Assembly: GCF_039978735.1 (NCBI RefSeq)
Contig: NZ_JBDWAS010000005.1
Span: 82,684-146,683 of the forward strand
DNA length: 64,000 nt
DNA from: Maricaulis sp039978735
Lineage (GTDB): Bacteria > Pseudomonadota > Alphaproteobacteria > Caulobacterales > Maricaulaceae
Direction of reading: 5' to 3'
Of this stretch, positions 26,011 to 33,350 are shown one piece after another. Within the stretch, counting starts at the first letter, position 1; every line of letters starts with the position of its first letter. The notes beneath the pieces are model-generated. The model searched no databases. It had not been told where the DNA came from and worked only from the letters and a program-made list of their open reading frames with translations. A program made the position numbers and the translations under genes.

Positions 26011-26093
26011 GCGCAAACGCGTGAATTGACGAAATGCGCAAATCGGGTATTTTGCGCATATTAATGCGTCAACTTCTCCGGAAAATGCGCAAT
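26011..26093. promoter_or_regulatory. Operator-like repeats upstream of the rightward early operon
   Basis: ATGCGCAAA (26034-26042) and TTTGCGCAT (26051-26059) form a perfect 9-base inverted repeat with an 8-base spacer. Further related copies are GCGCAAA at 26011 and ATGCGCAAT at 26085. The stretch is AT-rich and ends about 15 bases before the first gene. The half-site resembles those between the CI- and Cro-like genes, so repressor control of this promoter is likely. Confidence 0.6.
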
Positions 26094-26108
26094 CACAGGG
26101 AGCCCACC

Positions 26109-26564
26109 ATGAACGATGCCCGCCGGTCCGCCTGGACCAATCCGCCCGCCGAAGATTTCGACCAGGCGGAGAACACCCCCGAGCCGCAAGCCACCCGGCC
26201 GGCCGCGCACGCCGGGGATGCCTGTCCCGATTGTGGCGAGGTGCACGCCAATCGCCAGGTGTTCGAAAGCCTTGAGGAGGCCCAGCTCTACCTCCAGGCC
26301 TTCAAGGACGATTTTCTTCAGCTGGCGGCTCGCTACCCGAAAATCTCCTGGGTGATTGGCGCATTCTCCCGCACGCCCGCCGGCATCCAGATGGAAAGAG
26401 GGATGGATTGCACGGCCCAGATGGTCGGCGAGATGATCGACGATCTGATGATGTCGAAAGACAGCATCCGCCAGGCCGCGCGCAACGCAAACCGCCGAAA
26501 GCTCGCCGAACTCGGGGCGGCGGTGACGAACGCCCCGAACGCGGACGGGAGCACCGTCCAATGA
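26109..26564 (+). CDS. Early phage protein with CxxC motif, unknown (151 aa)
   Basis: A 151-residue acidic protein, first gene of the rightward operon. It has a single CPDCGEVH motif near residue 39 and a helical C-terminal half (MERGMDCTAQMVGEMIDDLM; RNANRRKLAELGAAV). No family recognised. AGGGAG precedes ATG 26109. The end overlaps the next gene by ATGA. Confidence 0.6.
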   Translation: MNDARRSAWTNPPAEDFDQAENTPEPQATRPAAHAGDACPDCGEVHANRQVFESLEEAQLYLQAFKDDFLQLAARYPKISWVIGAFSRTPAGIQMERGMDCTAQMVGEMIDDLMMSKDSIRQAARNANRRKLAELGAAVTNAPNADGSTVQ

Positions 26565-26902
26565 CGCCGCGCCCTGCCATGATCGAGACGCCCGGCGGCA
26601 CGGTGTGTGTCGCCGGTGCCGACGAGGGCGCCAGCTGCGCCGTCTACACCGACGACACCAAGGCCGCCGAGGCGCTGAAGAAGGCGCAGGACGGCTGCAT
26701 TGCCGTGCTCAAGCGCTATGGCCTGTTCGGCCTGGTCGTGTGCGGTGCGCGCGCCGGCGACGGCCGCGACACCACGATTTCCGCCGCCGTCCATGGCGAC
26801 AGCCAGTTTATCGGCACCGCCCTCCTGCGGCTGGAAACCCTGCCCGGCTGGACCGAAGCCGCTGCCTTCGAAGCGGCAGCAAAGAAGGAAGGACGGGCAT
26901 GA
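26561..26902 (+). CDS. Early phage protein, unknown (113 aa)
   Basis: A 113-residue protein beginning MTPRPAMIETPGGTVCVAGA with an alternating beta-alpha look (DGCIAVLKRYGLFGLVVCGA; FIGTALLRLETLPGWTEAAA). Coupled by ATGA on both sides. No family recognised and no catalytic motif visible. Confidence 0.55.
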   Translation: MTPRPAMIETPGGTVCVAGADEGASCAVYTDDTKAAEALKKAQDGCIAVLKRYGLFGLVVCGARAGDGRDTTISAAVHGDSQFIGTALLRLETLPGWTEAAAFEAAAKKEGRA

Positions 26903-27189
26903 GATACGAACCCTTCGAACCCGACACTCCGCCTATCAAGCCCACCGCCCAGGATCGTGAGGTTTTCGCGGAAGACTATCCGCCCGAAACATTCGATGTG
27001 GGCGACACTGTTACCGCCAGGCTGACGCATGGCTCGTTCGAAGACATGGAGATCGTCAAGATCTTCCCCAAGGCACGCCGCTTCCGCGTTCGTGGCTGGC
27101 TGGGCGAATACACCCGCAACGGCGAAGGGCGCATCCGCAGCGTCGAAGTCAGCTTTGACGATGTGGAGCTGGAGGCGCGCGCATCATGA
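26899..27189 (+). CDS. Early phage protein, small beta-barrel-like (96 aa)
   Basis: A 96-residue acidic protein (MRYEPFEPDTPPIKPTAQDR). The centre, FDVGDTVTARLTHGSFEDME, IVKIFPKARRFRVRG and YTRNGEGRIRSVEVSFDDV, reads like a small SH3/KOW-type barrel of five strands. This is a visual impression, not a family match. Start and stop overlap the neighbours by ATGA. Confidence 0.5.
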   Translation: MRYEPFEPDTPPIKPTAQDREVFAEDYPPETFDVGDTVTARLTHGSFEDMEIVKIFPKARRFRVRGWLGEYTRNGEGRIRSVEVSFDDVELEARAS

Positions 27190-27572
27190 CCCTCGCCGCC
27201 TACATCCTCCTCGACACCGGCGCCATTGTCTTTCATCGCTCGGCCGCGCCGCGGCCGGGTGCGGTCCTGGTCGCGGTCGGCGCGCAGAAGGATCTGCCGC
27301 GGCAGATCTTCGCGGCCGCGCGCGTCGAGGGCGCCTGTGTCACCGTGCCGGGATACGATCCCGCCGCCGCCCCGGCCGCGCGCATGATCGCGATCGAGCG
27401 CTTTTTGACCGTGCTCGCCGGCCGTCCCGTTTCCTGGTCCGATTTTCCGTCAGCCGAAGGCCCGCCTGCCGCGTGTGGTCGCCCCAGCTTATCCTTTGAA
27501 CCCCGAGAGGTGTTTGACAAGGCGCACGCGGCGGCGGGCCGGGAGGCTCGCCAGATTTCCACCACGCTCTAG
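27186..27572 (+). CDS. Early phage protein, unknown (128 aa)
   Basis: A 128-residue protein with a hydrophobic start (MTLAAYILLDTGAIVFHRSA) and an Ala/Pro-rich body; C-terminal helix VFDKAHAAAGREARQ. Not recognised. It overlaps the upstream gene by ATGA; the next gene starts 16 bases later with its own ribosome site. Confidence 0.5.
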   Translation: MTLAAYILLDTGAIVFHRSAAPRPGAVLVAVGAQKDLPRQIFAAARVEGACVTVPGYDPAAAPAARMIAIERFLTVLAGRPVSWSDFPSAEGPPAACGRPSLSFEPREVFDKAHAAAGREARQISTTL

Positions 27573-27588
27573 CACAGGGAGAACCCAA

Positions 27589-27873
27589 ATGAGCGACACC
27601 ACCATGAAACCTGTCCTGGTCACCACCCAACATCGCGGGGTGTTTGCCGGTCTGATCCCGGACGATCAGGATCTGACCGCCAAGGCGATGCCCCTGAAGG
27701 GCGCCAAGATGGCGATCTACTGGGGCACAACGAAGGGCCTGATGCAGCTGTGCGAAGAGGGGCCGACCTCCAAGTCGAAGATCTCTTCTCCGGCCGACAT
27801 TCCCATGCTGCATGACATCACGGCGGTCTTCGGGATCTCCGACGACGCCTGGAAGAAGTGGCAAGCCGCGTGA
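27589..27873 (+). CDS. DUF6948-like phage protein (94 aa)
   Basis: A 94-residue protein. MKPVLVTTQHRGVFAGLIPD, MPLKGAKMAIYWGTTKGLMQ and LHDITAVFGISDDAWKKW follow the pattern of a small phage family I know as DUF6948, whose function is unknown. CAGGGAGA precedes the start. The stop overlaps the next gene's GTG start (GTGA). Confidence 0.6.
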   Translation: MSDTTMKPVLVTTQHRGVFAGLIPDDQDLTAKAMPLKGAKMAIYWGTTKGLMQLCEEGPTSKSKISSPADIPMLHDITAVFGISDDAWKKWQAA

Positions 27874-28382
27874 TTTCGGCACGCGACACCATCATCACGG
27901 CTGACGATGTCGTCCGCGGGGGCGCTTGCGCCAGCGGTGTCGCCGAGGCCGTGCAGCGCTATGCCGGCCAGCTGGCCGCGGCCATGCCCGCATCAGCGGT
28001 GCTTCGCCTGGTCGATCCAGGCGAACGCCGCTACGTGCGCGCCGCTGCAAAGCTGGACGGCTACGGCGACGGCTCCGGCTCCGGCTACGGCGACGGCTCC
28101 GGCTCCGGCTCCGGCTCCGGCTACGGCTACGGCTACGGCTCCGGCTACGGCTACGGCGACGGCTACGGCGACGGCTCCGGCTACGGCTACGGCGACGGCT
28201 CCGGCGACGGCTCCGGCTACGGCTACGGCTACGGCTACGGCTACGGCGACGGCTCCGGCTACGGCTACGGCTCCGGCTACGGCTACGGCTACGGCTACGG
28301 CGACGGCTACGGCTACGGCTACGGCGACGGCTCCGGCTACGGCTACGGCGACGGCTACGGCGACGGCTCCGGCTACGGCTAG
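27870..28382 (+). CDS. Gly-X dipeptide repeat protein (GY/GS/GD)n
   Basis: A 170-residue protein in two parts. Residues 1-65 form a normal domain (DTIITADDVVRGGACASGVA; AVLRLVDPGERRYVRAAAKL). The rest, about 105 residues, consists only of Gly alternating with Tyr, Ser or Asp to the stop codon. Phages often carry an 'ACa.Gv' domain followed by such GSGYGDG tails, but I know of no function. Start GTG 27870 overlaps the previous stop. The tail is encoded by the hexamers GGCTAC, GGCTCC and GGCGAC, so its length is probably unstable by slippage. A hairpin terminator follows. Confidence 0.72.
   Translation: MISARDTIITADDVVRGGACASGVAEAVQRYAGQLAAAMPASAVLRLVDPGERRYVRAAAKLDGYGDGSGSGYGDGSGSGSGSGYGYGYGSGYGYGDGYGDGSGYGYGDGSGDGSGYGYGYGYGYGDGSGYGYGSGYGYGYGYGDGYGYGYGDGSGYGYGDGYGDGSGYG
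28061..28380 (+). repeat. Hexanucleotide microsatellite GGC(T/G)(A/C)C, about 53 units
   Basis: About 320 bases made of three interchangeable 6-base units, GGCTAC, GGCTCC and GGCGAC, in irregular order and wholly in frame with the Gly-X protein. The units vary only in the second codon, so the DNA repeat and the protein repeat are the same thing. Confidence 0.95.
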
Positions 28383-28389
28383 CGCGCCT

Positions 28390-28421
28390 GCCCGGCGGGG
28401 CGAAGTGTCCCGCCGGGCTTT
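28390..28421 (+). terminator. Rho-independent terminator candidate
   Basis: GCCCGGCGGG and CCCGCCGGGC form a perfect 10-base stem with a 9-base loop, followed by TTT, 8 bases after the Gly-X gene stop. Confidence 0.6.
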
Positions 28422-28451
28422 CGATATGACTACCGAACAGGGATGGGGAAG

Positions 28452-28751
28452 ATGCCCGACTACAAGATGCTCATCCAGAGTGCCGTCGCCGCCAAGACCG
28501 CGATCAAGGCGCAAAGTGCGGCCGCAGACCGGCTGTGGAAACGCGGCGACTACGTCGAGTGGCGCGGCCCCGACGGGTGGCGCTCCGGCCTGGTTGTCGC
28601 AACCGACTATGGCCGCCGGCTGTTCGTCGAGGATGCCCAGACCAGCCGATGCAGCTGGATCTCCATCGGCACTCTTCGCTCAAAGACGGATCCGGATCGC
28701 GACATCTCCGAAGAAATCCGGGTGTCTTGTGAATTGGAGGCGGCGCGATGA
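28452..28751 (+). CDS. Small phage protein (99 aa), unknown
   Basis: A 99-residue protein: N-terminal helix (MPDYKMLIQSAVAAKTAIKA) and a beta-rich part (WKRGDYVEWRGPDGWRSGLV; GRRLFVEDAQTSRCSWISIG). No family recognised. The start may instead be ATG 28443, three codons upstream; AGGG is better spaced for 28452. Coupled to the next gene by ATGA. Confidence 0.55.
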   Translation: MPDYKMLIQSAVAAKTAIKAQSAAADRLWKRGDYVEWRGPDGWRSGLVVATDYGRRLFVEDAQTSRCSWISIGTLRSKTDPDRDISEEIRVSCELEAAR

Positions 28752-29104
28752 CGGATCTGTTCGACAAGGATGTCTGGCGTCTGGCCGATGTCGCCGAATT
28801 CTTCGGCGAAACGGTCTCGACCGCGCGGCGCAAGATCGCCGCACGCGAGCGGGCGGGCTTTCCTCGCCCGCGCGCAAAGGTTCTGCCGAACGAACCCTAT
28901 AAATGGGATGCGGCCGAGGTGCGGGCCTGGGATGCGCGAACGCGCGGCCAGGTGCCCGACGCGGCCAATGACAGCGGCCCGGAAGCCCCCTCCGCCGGAC
29001 CGCAGCAACTGCCGGGCGTCCCTGTGTCCCGGCAGCACCTCGGCGCGGGCGGTTCCCCCAAAGACCATGGCGCCGCCCGCGCCCGTTTGCTTGCGAGGCT
29101 GTGA
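28748..29104 (+). CDS. AlpA/excisionase-like DNA-binding protein
   Basis: A 118-residue protein. The first 65 residues (WRLADVAEFFGETVSTARRK, AARERAGFPRPRAK, YKWDAAEVRAWDA) have the MerR-type winged-helix pattern of AlpA and phage excisionases: helix-turn-helix, then FP.p wing, then a 'W...eV..W' helix. The rest is low-complexity. Lying two genes before the integrase, it is a good candidate for the recombination directionality factor, though a transcription factor is possible. Confidence 0.65.
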   Translation: MTDLFDKDVWRLADVAEFFGETVSTARRKIAARERAGFPRPRAKVLPNEPYKWDAAEVRAWDARTRGQVPDAANDSGPEAPSAGPQQLPGVPVSRQHLGAGGSPKDHGAARARLLARL

Positions 29105-29445
29105 TGGCGATCCCGGAGGATATCGACCGGATCTGCCAGATGATCGAAATGTTCGAGGCACATCTGGACGAGGGCGGCGATTACGATCATCGCAATGTCC
29201 AGGAGATCGCCAGGATGGCGGTTCGTGTCGCCCGCTACATGCGAGACCTGCAGCACCGGCACGAAAAGCTGCGCCGCAATGCAGGGAGCGTCGCCCGGCA
29301 ATACGCCTCGCTGATCCGGTTTCACGCACGCCAGGAACCGCATCTGCTGAAAATACTCGAGCTGCACCTCGACGGCGACGACGCGGCCGCCGACGATCTG
29401 TTCGATCGGCTCAACGGCTTGCCCGGCGCTGCGAAACCGGATTAA
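29104..29445 (+). CDS. Helical phage protein, unknown (113 aa)
   Basis: A 113-residue, almost fully helical protein with many His and Arg residues (MAIPEDIDRICQMIEMFEAH; RYMRDLQHRHEKLRRNAGSV; FHARQEPHLLKILELHLDGD). It may form a coiled coil. ATG 29104 shares one base with the previous stop (TGATG). Function unknown. Confidence 0.55.
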   Translation: MAIPEDIDRICQMIEMFEAHLDEGGDYDHRNVQEIARMAVRVARYMRDLQHRHEKLRRNAGSVARQYASLIRFHARQEPHLLKILELHLDGDDAAADDLFDRLNGLPGAAKPD

Positions 29446-29449
29446 CACT

Positions 29450-30853
29450 ATGCCCGCCATGCCCCGAAAACAGCCCGACCGCCCCAAGGATGGCCGCAAG
29501 GCCCGCCGGTCCGATCCGCCCTATATGACGTGGCGGAATGGCGCCGGCAAATGGGAACCCGGCCCCGCCCTGCGCCGCGCGGGCTGGGCCGTCATCCGCC
29601 TGCGCGATGGCGCCGGCAAGGATCTGCCCCGCGGTCTGGCGCGCATCATGGCGCGCGAGATCAACGCCGATGCAGAGAAATGGAAGGCCGATCCGGCCGC
29701 GCCCGGCCTGCGCTACGGCCCGGCCCGCGCGGCCGCCACGGCCGTTTCGCCGGATGCCGATGCGCGCACCCTGAACAATGCGTTCGAGCGTTTCCGCGAT
29801 CACCGGTCCATCCGCCGCCTCGCGCGCAAGACGCAGACGGAATACCGCAAGAACCTGACGCGCTTCATCGCCTGGGCCGATGGCGAGCACCCCGCCGCGA
29901 TCGACCGCAAGACGCTGACATGCTTTTTCGAGGCCGAATGGGACCGCATCTTTGCCGAGCGCGCCCTGGGCTGGCTGGAGGGCCGCTGGGAGGCCGCGCC
30001 GCGCGTCACCGGTCATGACGGTGCGCGCTATGTGGCAGACGTGCGCTCGGCCCGCTGGCAGGCGATGGACGAGGCCCGGGCCGGCGGGCCGAACCCGGCC
30101 GGCATGGCCCAGGTCAACGCCATTATCCGCGCTGTGTCGCGCTTCTATGCCTTTATCGACCGCGAGCTGGGCTGGGTGGATCCCGGTTTCAACCCGGCCT
30201 CGCGCTTCGATCTGGACGCGCTCAAGCCGCGTCTGGTCCTGCCGTCCGATGCCGCCCTGGCCGAACTGGTCGAGACGGCCGACGCGATCGGCCTGCCCTC
30301 GATCGGCGACGCGCTGGTTATTCTGGCCAATGCCGGGCCGCGCCCGGCCGATATGGTCAAATGGACGATGGAGATGTGGAAGACGGGCCGCATCACCGCC
30401 CGGATCCAGAAGACGGGTGCGCGCACCGATTTCCGCTTTCCGGCCGTGCTGCGCCGGCGCATGTCAGATCTGATGCTGCGCCGCGAGGCGGAAGGATCTG
30501 CCGCGCCCTTGATCCTGATGACGGATGCGCGGCGCGTCGCCTACACGGTGGATCACCTCGAAACCGTCTATGCCCAGGTGCGCAGCGCCGCGGCCGACCG
30601 CGCCCGCGGCCGGCAGGATCGCGCCCTGGCCGACGAGATCGAGGGCGTCACCCTCTATGATTTCCGCAAGAAGGCGATCACGCGCCTGCACGCCGCCGGC
30701 AACAGCCGCGACGATATCGCCGCGATCACGGGCCACAGCTACAAGACGATCGCAACGATCCTCGATCACTACATCATCCCGACCAGCGAAGCCGCCGATC
30801 GCGCCGTCGACAGGCTCGACGCCTACATGAAGGAACAAGGGGTGAAGTGGTGA
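29450..30853 (+). CDS. Tyrosine-family phage integrase
   Basis: A 467-residue site-specific recombinase. The N-terminal SAM-like core-binding domain is around 100-230 (LARKTQTEYRKNLTRFIAWA). The catalytic domain shows the first Arg in NAGPRPADMV (about 294-302), the box II region LYDFRKKAITRLH (about 400-412, with the usual HxxR reduced to DFRK), GHSYKT (about 426) and the nucleophilic Tyr in LDHYI (about 440). Location next to the tRNA-Lys 3' end shows the target site. Replacement of the usual box II His by Asp or Tyr is seen in other integrases. Confidence 0.93.
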   Translation: MPAMPRKQPDRPKDGRKARRSDPPYMTWRNGAGKWEPGPALRRAGWAVIRLRDGAGKDLPRGLARIMAREINADAEKWKADPAAPGLRYGPARAAATAVSPDADARTLNNAFERFRDHRSIRRLARKTQTEYRKNLTRFIAWADGEHPAAIDRKTLTCFFEAEWDRIFAERALGWLEGRWEAAPRVTGHDGARYVADVRSARWQAMDEARAGGPNPAGMAQVNAIIRAVSRFYAFIDRELGWVDPGFNPASRFDLDALKPRLVLPSDAALAELVETADAIGLPSIGDALVILANAGPRPADMVKWTMEMWKTGRITARIQKTGARTDFRFPAVLRRRMSDLMLRREAEGSAAPLILMTDARRVAYTVDHLETVYAQVRSAAADRARGRQDRALADEIEGVTLYDFRKKAITRLHAAGNSRDDIAAITGHSYKTIATILDHYIIPTSEAADRAVDRLDAYMKEQGVKW

Positions 30854-31056
30854 GCCATGGCGCAGATGCGCTCGCCTACGCCTGCCTCTCAGGCGGGATG
30901 GAGATCCGCGCCGCCCGGCGGGCCGGAAAAGCGATCATCGCGCCGTCGATTGACGGGCATTACACCGTGATCGATGAGGGGGAGAAAGTCGTTGACGACT
31001 TTCTAGAAAGTCGTCGTTCCGTATCCGTTCCAACAGGAACAAAGCTATCCCGTTGA
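30850..31056 (+). CDS. Small terminal prophage protein (68 aa), unknown
   Basis: A 68-residue frame starting at GTG 30850, overlapping the integrase stop (GTGA). It begins VSHGADALAYACLSGGMEIR and has AGKAIIAPSIDGHYTVIDEG; its C-terminus is encoded across a set of alternating palindromes. The first 45 residues look protein-like, the last 20 may just read through the attachment region. No family recognised. Confidence 0.45.
   Translation: MSHGADALAYACLSGGMEIRAARRAGKAIIAPSIDGHYTVIDEGEKVVDDFLESRRSVSVPTGTKLSR
30984..31015. repeat. Three alternating inverted copies of GACGACTTTC near the attachment site
   Basis: GAAAGTCGT (30984-30992), ACGACTTTC (30995-31003) and GAAAGTCGTC (31006-31015) lie in a row. 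The middle copy can pair with either neighbour, giving two mutually exclusive hairpins; the right-hand pair is a perfect 22-base palindrome. It lies about 50 bases from the tRNA 3' end, in the place of integrase arm sites or a terminator/antiterminator. Confidence 0.75.
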
Positions 31057-31062
31057 AAGTGT

Positions 31063-31138
<76 letters not shown>

Positions 31139-31248
31139 GCCGGTTGGGAGCGCGGAAAATACGCAGGATCGTGACAAAATCAAGTCACTCCTTGCGTGCC
31201 CCGCACATGGCAGGCATGCGCGAGGCGCAGGGCTGGGTTAATGGCCGT

Positions 31249-32355
31249 CTATTCGACCTGTGCCCGCCCGATCGTTCCCATGTCCGAACCGAACCAGATT
31301 TCACCGGTCTGCGGCAGGTATTGCATGTGGCGCACGACACCGCCGCCGGACGGGACGGCTGTTACCGAGAAGAAGCGCTCGCTGGCCGGATCGAAACCGA
31401 CGAACCAGTTGGGGTCGACACCCGTTTCGACAAACCAGATCCGGTCCTGACCATCGACCGCCAGGGCGTAGGGGCGGGCATTCTCGCCCGAGGGCATCTC
31501 CCATTCGGTCGCGCTGGCGCTTTGCGGATCGTAGACGCCGAGATAGCCGCCATTGTAATCGCCATACCAGATGCGGCCGTCCGAGGTGATGCCGATCCGG
31601 CGCGGGCGGCTGTCCTCGCGCGGCAGGTCATGCTCGGTCAGCGCCATCGTCTGCGGATCGATCGAGGCCAGCTTGTAGGTGCCGAACAGGGCGACCCAGA
31701 CCGTGCCGTCCGGCGCGATCTTGATGCCGTAGGGGCGGGCGCCCTCGGTCGGCACGGGCAGGATCTGCACCGCGCGTTCCGACACGTCGAGGAAGCCGAC
31801 CGAATTGGCCTGCTGGCTGGAGAACCAGATGTCGCCATTGGCGTCCCAGACGAGGGTGTGCGGATCACGAGCCGTGCCGGCCGGCGTGTCGATGATCTCG
31901 AATTCGCCGGTCTCGACATCATAGCGGCCGATATGGGCGTCGCGATTGCCGGCATACCAGACGTCACCATCTGGCGCGACGATCAGATTGTGCGGTCCCG
32001 CGCCTTCGCGAAGGTCGATCCGCTCCATCTCGCCGGACGCGACATCAAGGCGGGCGATGTAGGAATTCTGCTGGCCGACGAACCAGACGGTCTGGCCGTC
32101 CAGCGTGTAGGGATCGCGCGGGCGGCCCTCCCACGGCACGTCCCATTCCTCGATATCGATACTGGCCGTCGCGGTCGCGGTCTCTTCACCGGCTGCCTCT
32201 TCGGCAGCGGGCTCGACCGGCGTGGGGGCTTCCGCAGACCGGCTTTCCTGCAGGCTTCCGGCGGCGTCGTCATCCGCTGGCACGGGCGCATCCTGGGAGC
32301 AGGCCATCAGGGTCAGGCTGGCGAGGACGGCAAGCGGCGTGAGTGTGTGGCGCAT
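31249..32355 (-). CDS. Virginiamycin B lyase-like beta-propeller lipoprotein
   Basis: A 368-residue secreted protein. It starts with a lipoprotein signal (MRHTLTPLAVLASLTLMACS, lipobox LMAC), then a Pro/Glu/Ala-rich linker to about residue 75. Six to seven propeller repeats follow with the Vgb/SMP-30-like pattern 'G.iW....' (HNLIVAPDGDVWYAGNRDAH; DANGDIWFSSQQANSVGFLD; DGTVWVALFGTYKL; DGRIWYGDYNGGYLG). Vgb-type proteins include a streptogramin lyase, but most family members have no known substrate, so resistance should not be assumed. AAGGGGAG precedes ATG 32355. It is the first gene beyond the tRNA. Confidence 0.8.
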   Translation of the reverse strand: MRHTLTPLAVLASLTLMACSQDAPVPADDDAAGSLQESRSAEAPTPVEPAAEEAAGEETATATASIDIEEWDVPWEGRPRDPYTLDGQTVWFVGQQNSYIARLDVASGEMERIDLREGAGPHNLIVAPDGDVWYAGNRDAHIGRYDVETGEFEIIDTPAGTARDPHTLVWDANGDIWFSSQQANSVGFLDVSERAVQILPVPTEGARPYGIKIAPDGTVWVALFGTYKLASIDPQTMALTEHDLPREDSRPRRIGITSDGRIWYGDYNGGYLGVYDPQSASATEWEMPSGENARPYALAVDGQDRIWFVETGVDPNWFVGFDPASERFFSVTAVPSGGGVVRHMQYLPQTGEIWFGSDMGTIGRAQVE

Positions 32356-32546
32356 GGATATTCTCCCCTTTGGGGCGAACACTAAAAGCGAGCGGGCGTT
32401 GGCTGCAAGGCGAATCGCTCCGGGCCAGGGCGGAAAATTCGCCTCATGCACGAACCTCAACGCCCTGTTCACCGTGACCGGAATTGACGGACCGCACCGT
32501 CCGGCGATGAAGGCCGTTGTTAAGACTGGCCGGTTACAAGGGCCGC

Positions 32547-32885
32547 ATGCTTGCTGACAGGAAATTCTCCGACCGGCCCTTGTTCGACCAGGCCCATCTC
32601 GACCGCTATACCGGCGGTGACGAGACGCTGACGGCCGAACTGCTGGGGCTGATGTGCGAACAGGCGGCCCGCTGTATCGGCCTGATGGCCGATGCGCGTG
32701 ACGAGACGGCCTGGCAGGCAGCGACGCATACGCTGAAAGGGGCCGCACGCGGCGTTGGCGCCTTTGCGCTGGCGGATGTGTGCGAAGCGGCCGAACACCA
32801 GCCCCAATCGGCCTGGCCGGGAGCCCGGCTTGCCATCGAGCGCTGTTTTCGCGAATCCGAGATGGCGTTCCGGGCGCCGCGCTAG
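32547..32885 (+). CDS. Hpt-domain phosphotransfer protein
   Basis: A 112-residue single-domain protein. The phosphate-accepting His lies in THTLKGAARGVGAFAL (His about residue 61), the standard Hpt motif, followed by LADVCEAAEHQ. Hpt proteins relay phosphate between receiver domains. No kinase or receiver gene is adjacent, so the partner is unknown. AAGGG precedes ATG 32547. It converges on the chorismate mutase gene with a 4-base overlap of the ends. Confidence 0.8.
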   Translation: MLADRKFSDRPLFDQAHLDRYTGGDETLTAELLGLMCEQAARCIGLMADARDETAWQAATHTLKGAARGVGAFALADVCEAAEHQPQSAWPGARLAIERCFRESEMAFRAPR

Positions 32886-33199
32886 CGCGTCTTGTCCCAG
32901 ATCTTGAACTCGTAGGCGATGGAGCGCTCGACAAGTTCGCGCCAGACCGGTTCGGCGATGTCGAGCGACAGGCCGACGCGGCTCGCCTCTGCCTTCACTT
33001 TCGACACGACATCCTCGATCCGCCATTCGTCACGCACGGCGTCACGGTCCGGCTTGATGCGGGCCGCCGCTTCCATGTAGCGGGCACGCTTGGCGATCAG
33101 GCCGACGAGCTCGCGGTCGAGCGCATCCACGCCGTCGCGGACCTCGGCCATGGTGCGGCAGTCTTCCGGAGAAAGGGGAGATGTCGAGACTGAGCTCAT
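32882..33199 (-). CDS. Chorismate mutase (AroQ class)
   Basis: A 105-residue protein of monofunctional AroQ size, converting chorismate to prephenate for Phe/Tyr synthesis. It shows the family's first helix EVRDGVDALDRELVGLIAKR with the Arg that binds substrate, then YMEAAARIKPDRDAVRDEWR (catalytic Lys/Arg helix) and a last helix VWRELVERSIAYEF. I used ATG 33199, with AGGGTT upstream. It is not in an aromatic-biosynthesis operon here. Confidence 0.85.
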   Translation of the reverse strand: MSSVSTSPLSPEDCRTMAEVRDGVDALDRELVGLIAKRARYMEAAARIKPDRDAVRDEWRIEDVVSKVKAEASRVGLSLDIAEPVWRELVERSIAYEFKIWDKTR

Positions 33200-33350
33200 C
33201 GGGCAACCCTGCGAAGTTTCGACCCTTATAGGCGGGCACGCCGCCAGTCCCAAGCCGCCAGCTGCCAGAGGTGGTGAAAACCGGTCCGGCAGGGCTCGCC
33301 ATCGCCGCGGGCGGCGCTATGGTGCCATCTAGCACGAGGGAGTCCCTGTC

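Larger units (their letters stand above)
1..31062. mobile_element. Temperate podovirus prophage, right-hand part (left end outside window)
   Basis: Contiguous phage modules end exactly at the 3' end of a tRNA-Lys gene, with a tyrosine integrase as the last large gene before it. Modules from the right: integration, rightward small early genes, CI/Cro-like switch, replication, packaging, head, short-tail and internal-core proteins. The tail tube A/B and internal-core genes indicate a podovirus; the integrase and S24 repressor indicate a temperate one. Tail fibre and lysis genes are not seen and presumably lie to the left. The att core is presumably within the tRNA 3' end; its left copy lies outside the window. 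Confidence 0.93.

Noticed and set aside
25840..26064. Plus-strand frame in the gap after the repressor
   Set aside because: It runs through the hairpin-proximal and operator sequences, has no ribosome site, and is opposite the better supported zinc-ribbon frame.
28061..28380. CRISPR-like array
   Set aside because: The repeats are 6-base units without spacers, in frame and coding for Gly-X pairs.
1..31062. Assignment to T7-like Autographivirinae
   Set aside because: Tail and core proteins are T7-like in layout, but there is no single-subunit RNA polymerase or DNA polymerase in the visible part, and the phage has a CI-type repressor and integrase.
31249..32355. Streptogramin resistance gene
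   Set aside because: The Vgb-like propeller alone does not show lyase activity; most family members are not resistance proteins and catalytic residues could not be confirmed by eye.
32356..32934. N-terminal extension of the Vgb-like lipoprotein
   Set aside because: The extension runs antisense to the Hpt gene and has no protein-like content; a clear lipoprotein signal begins at 32355.
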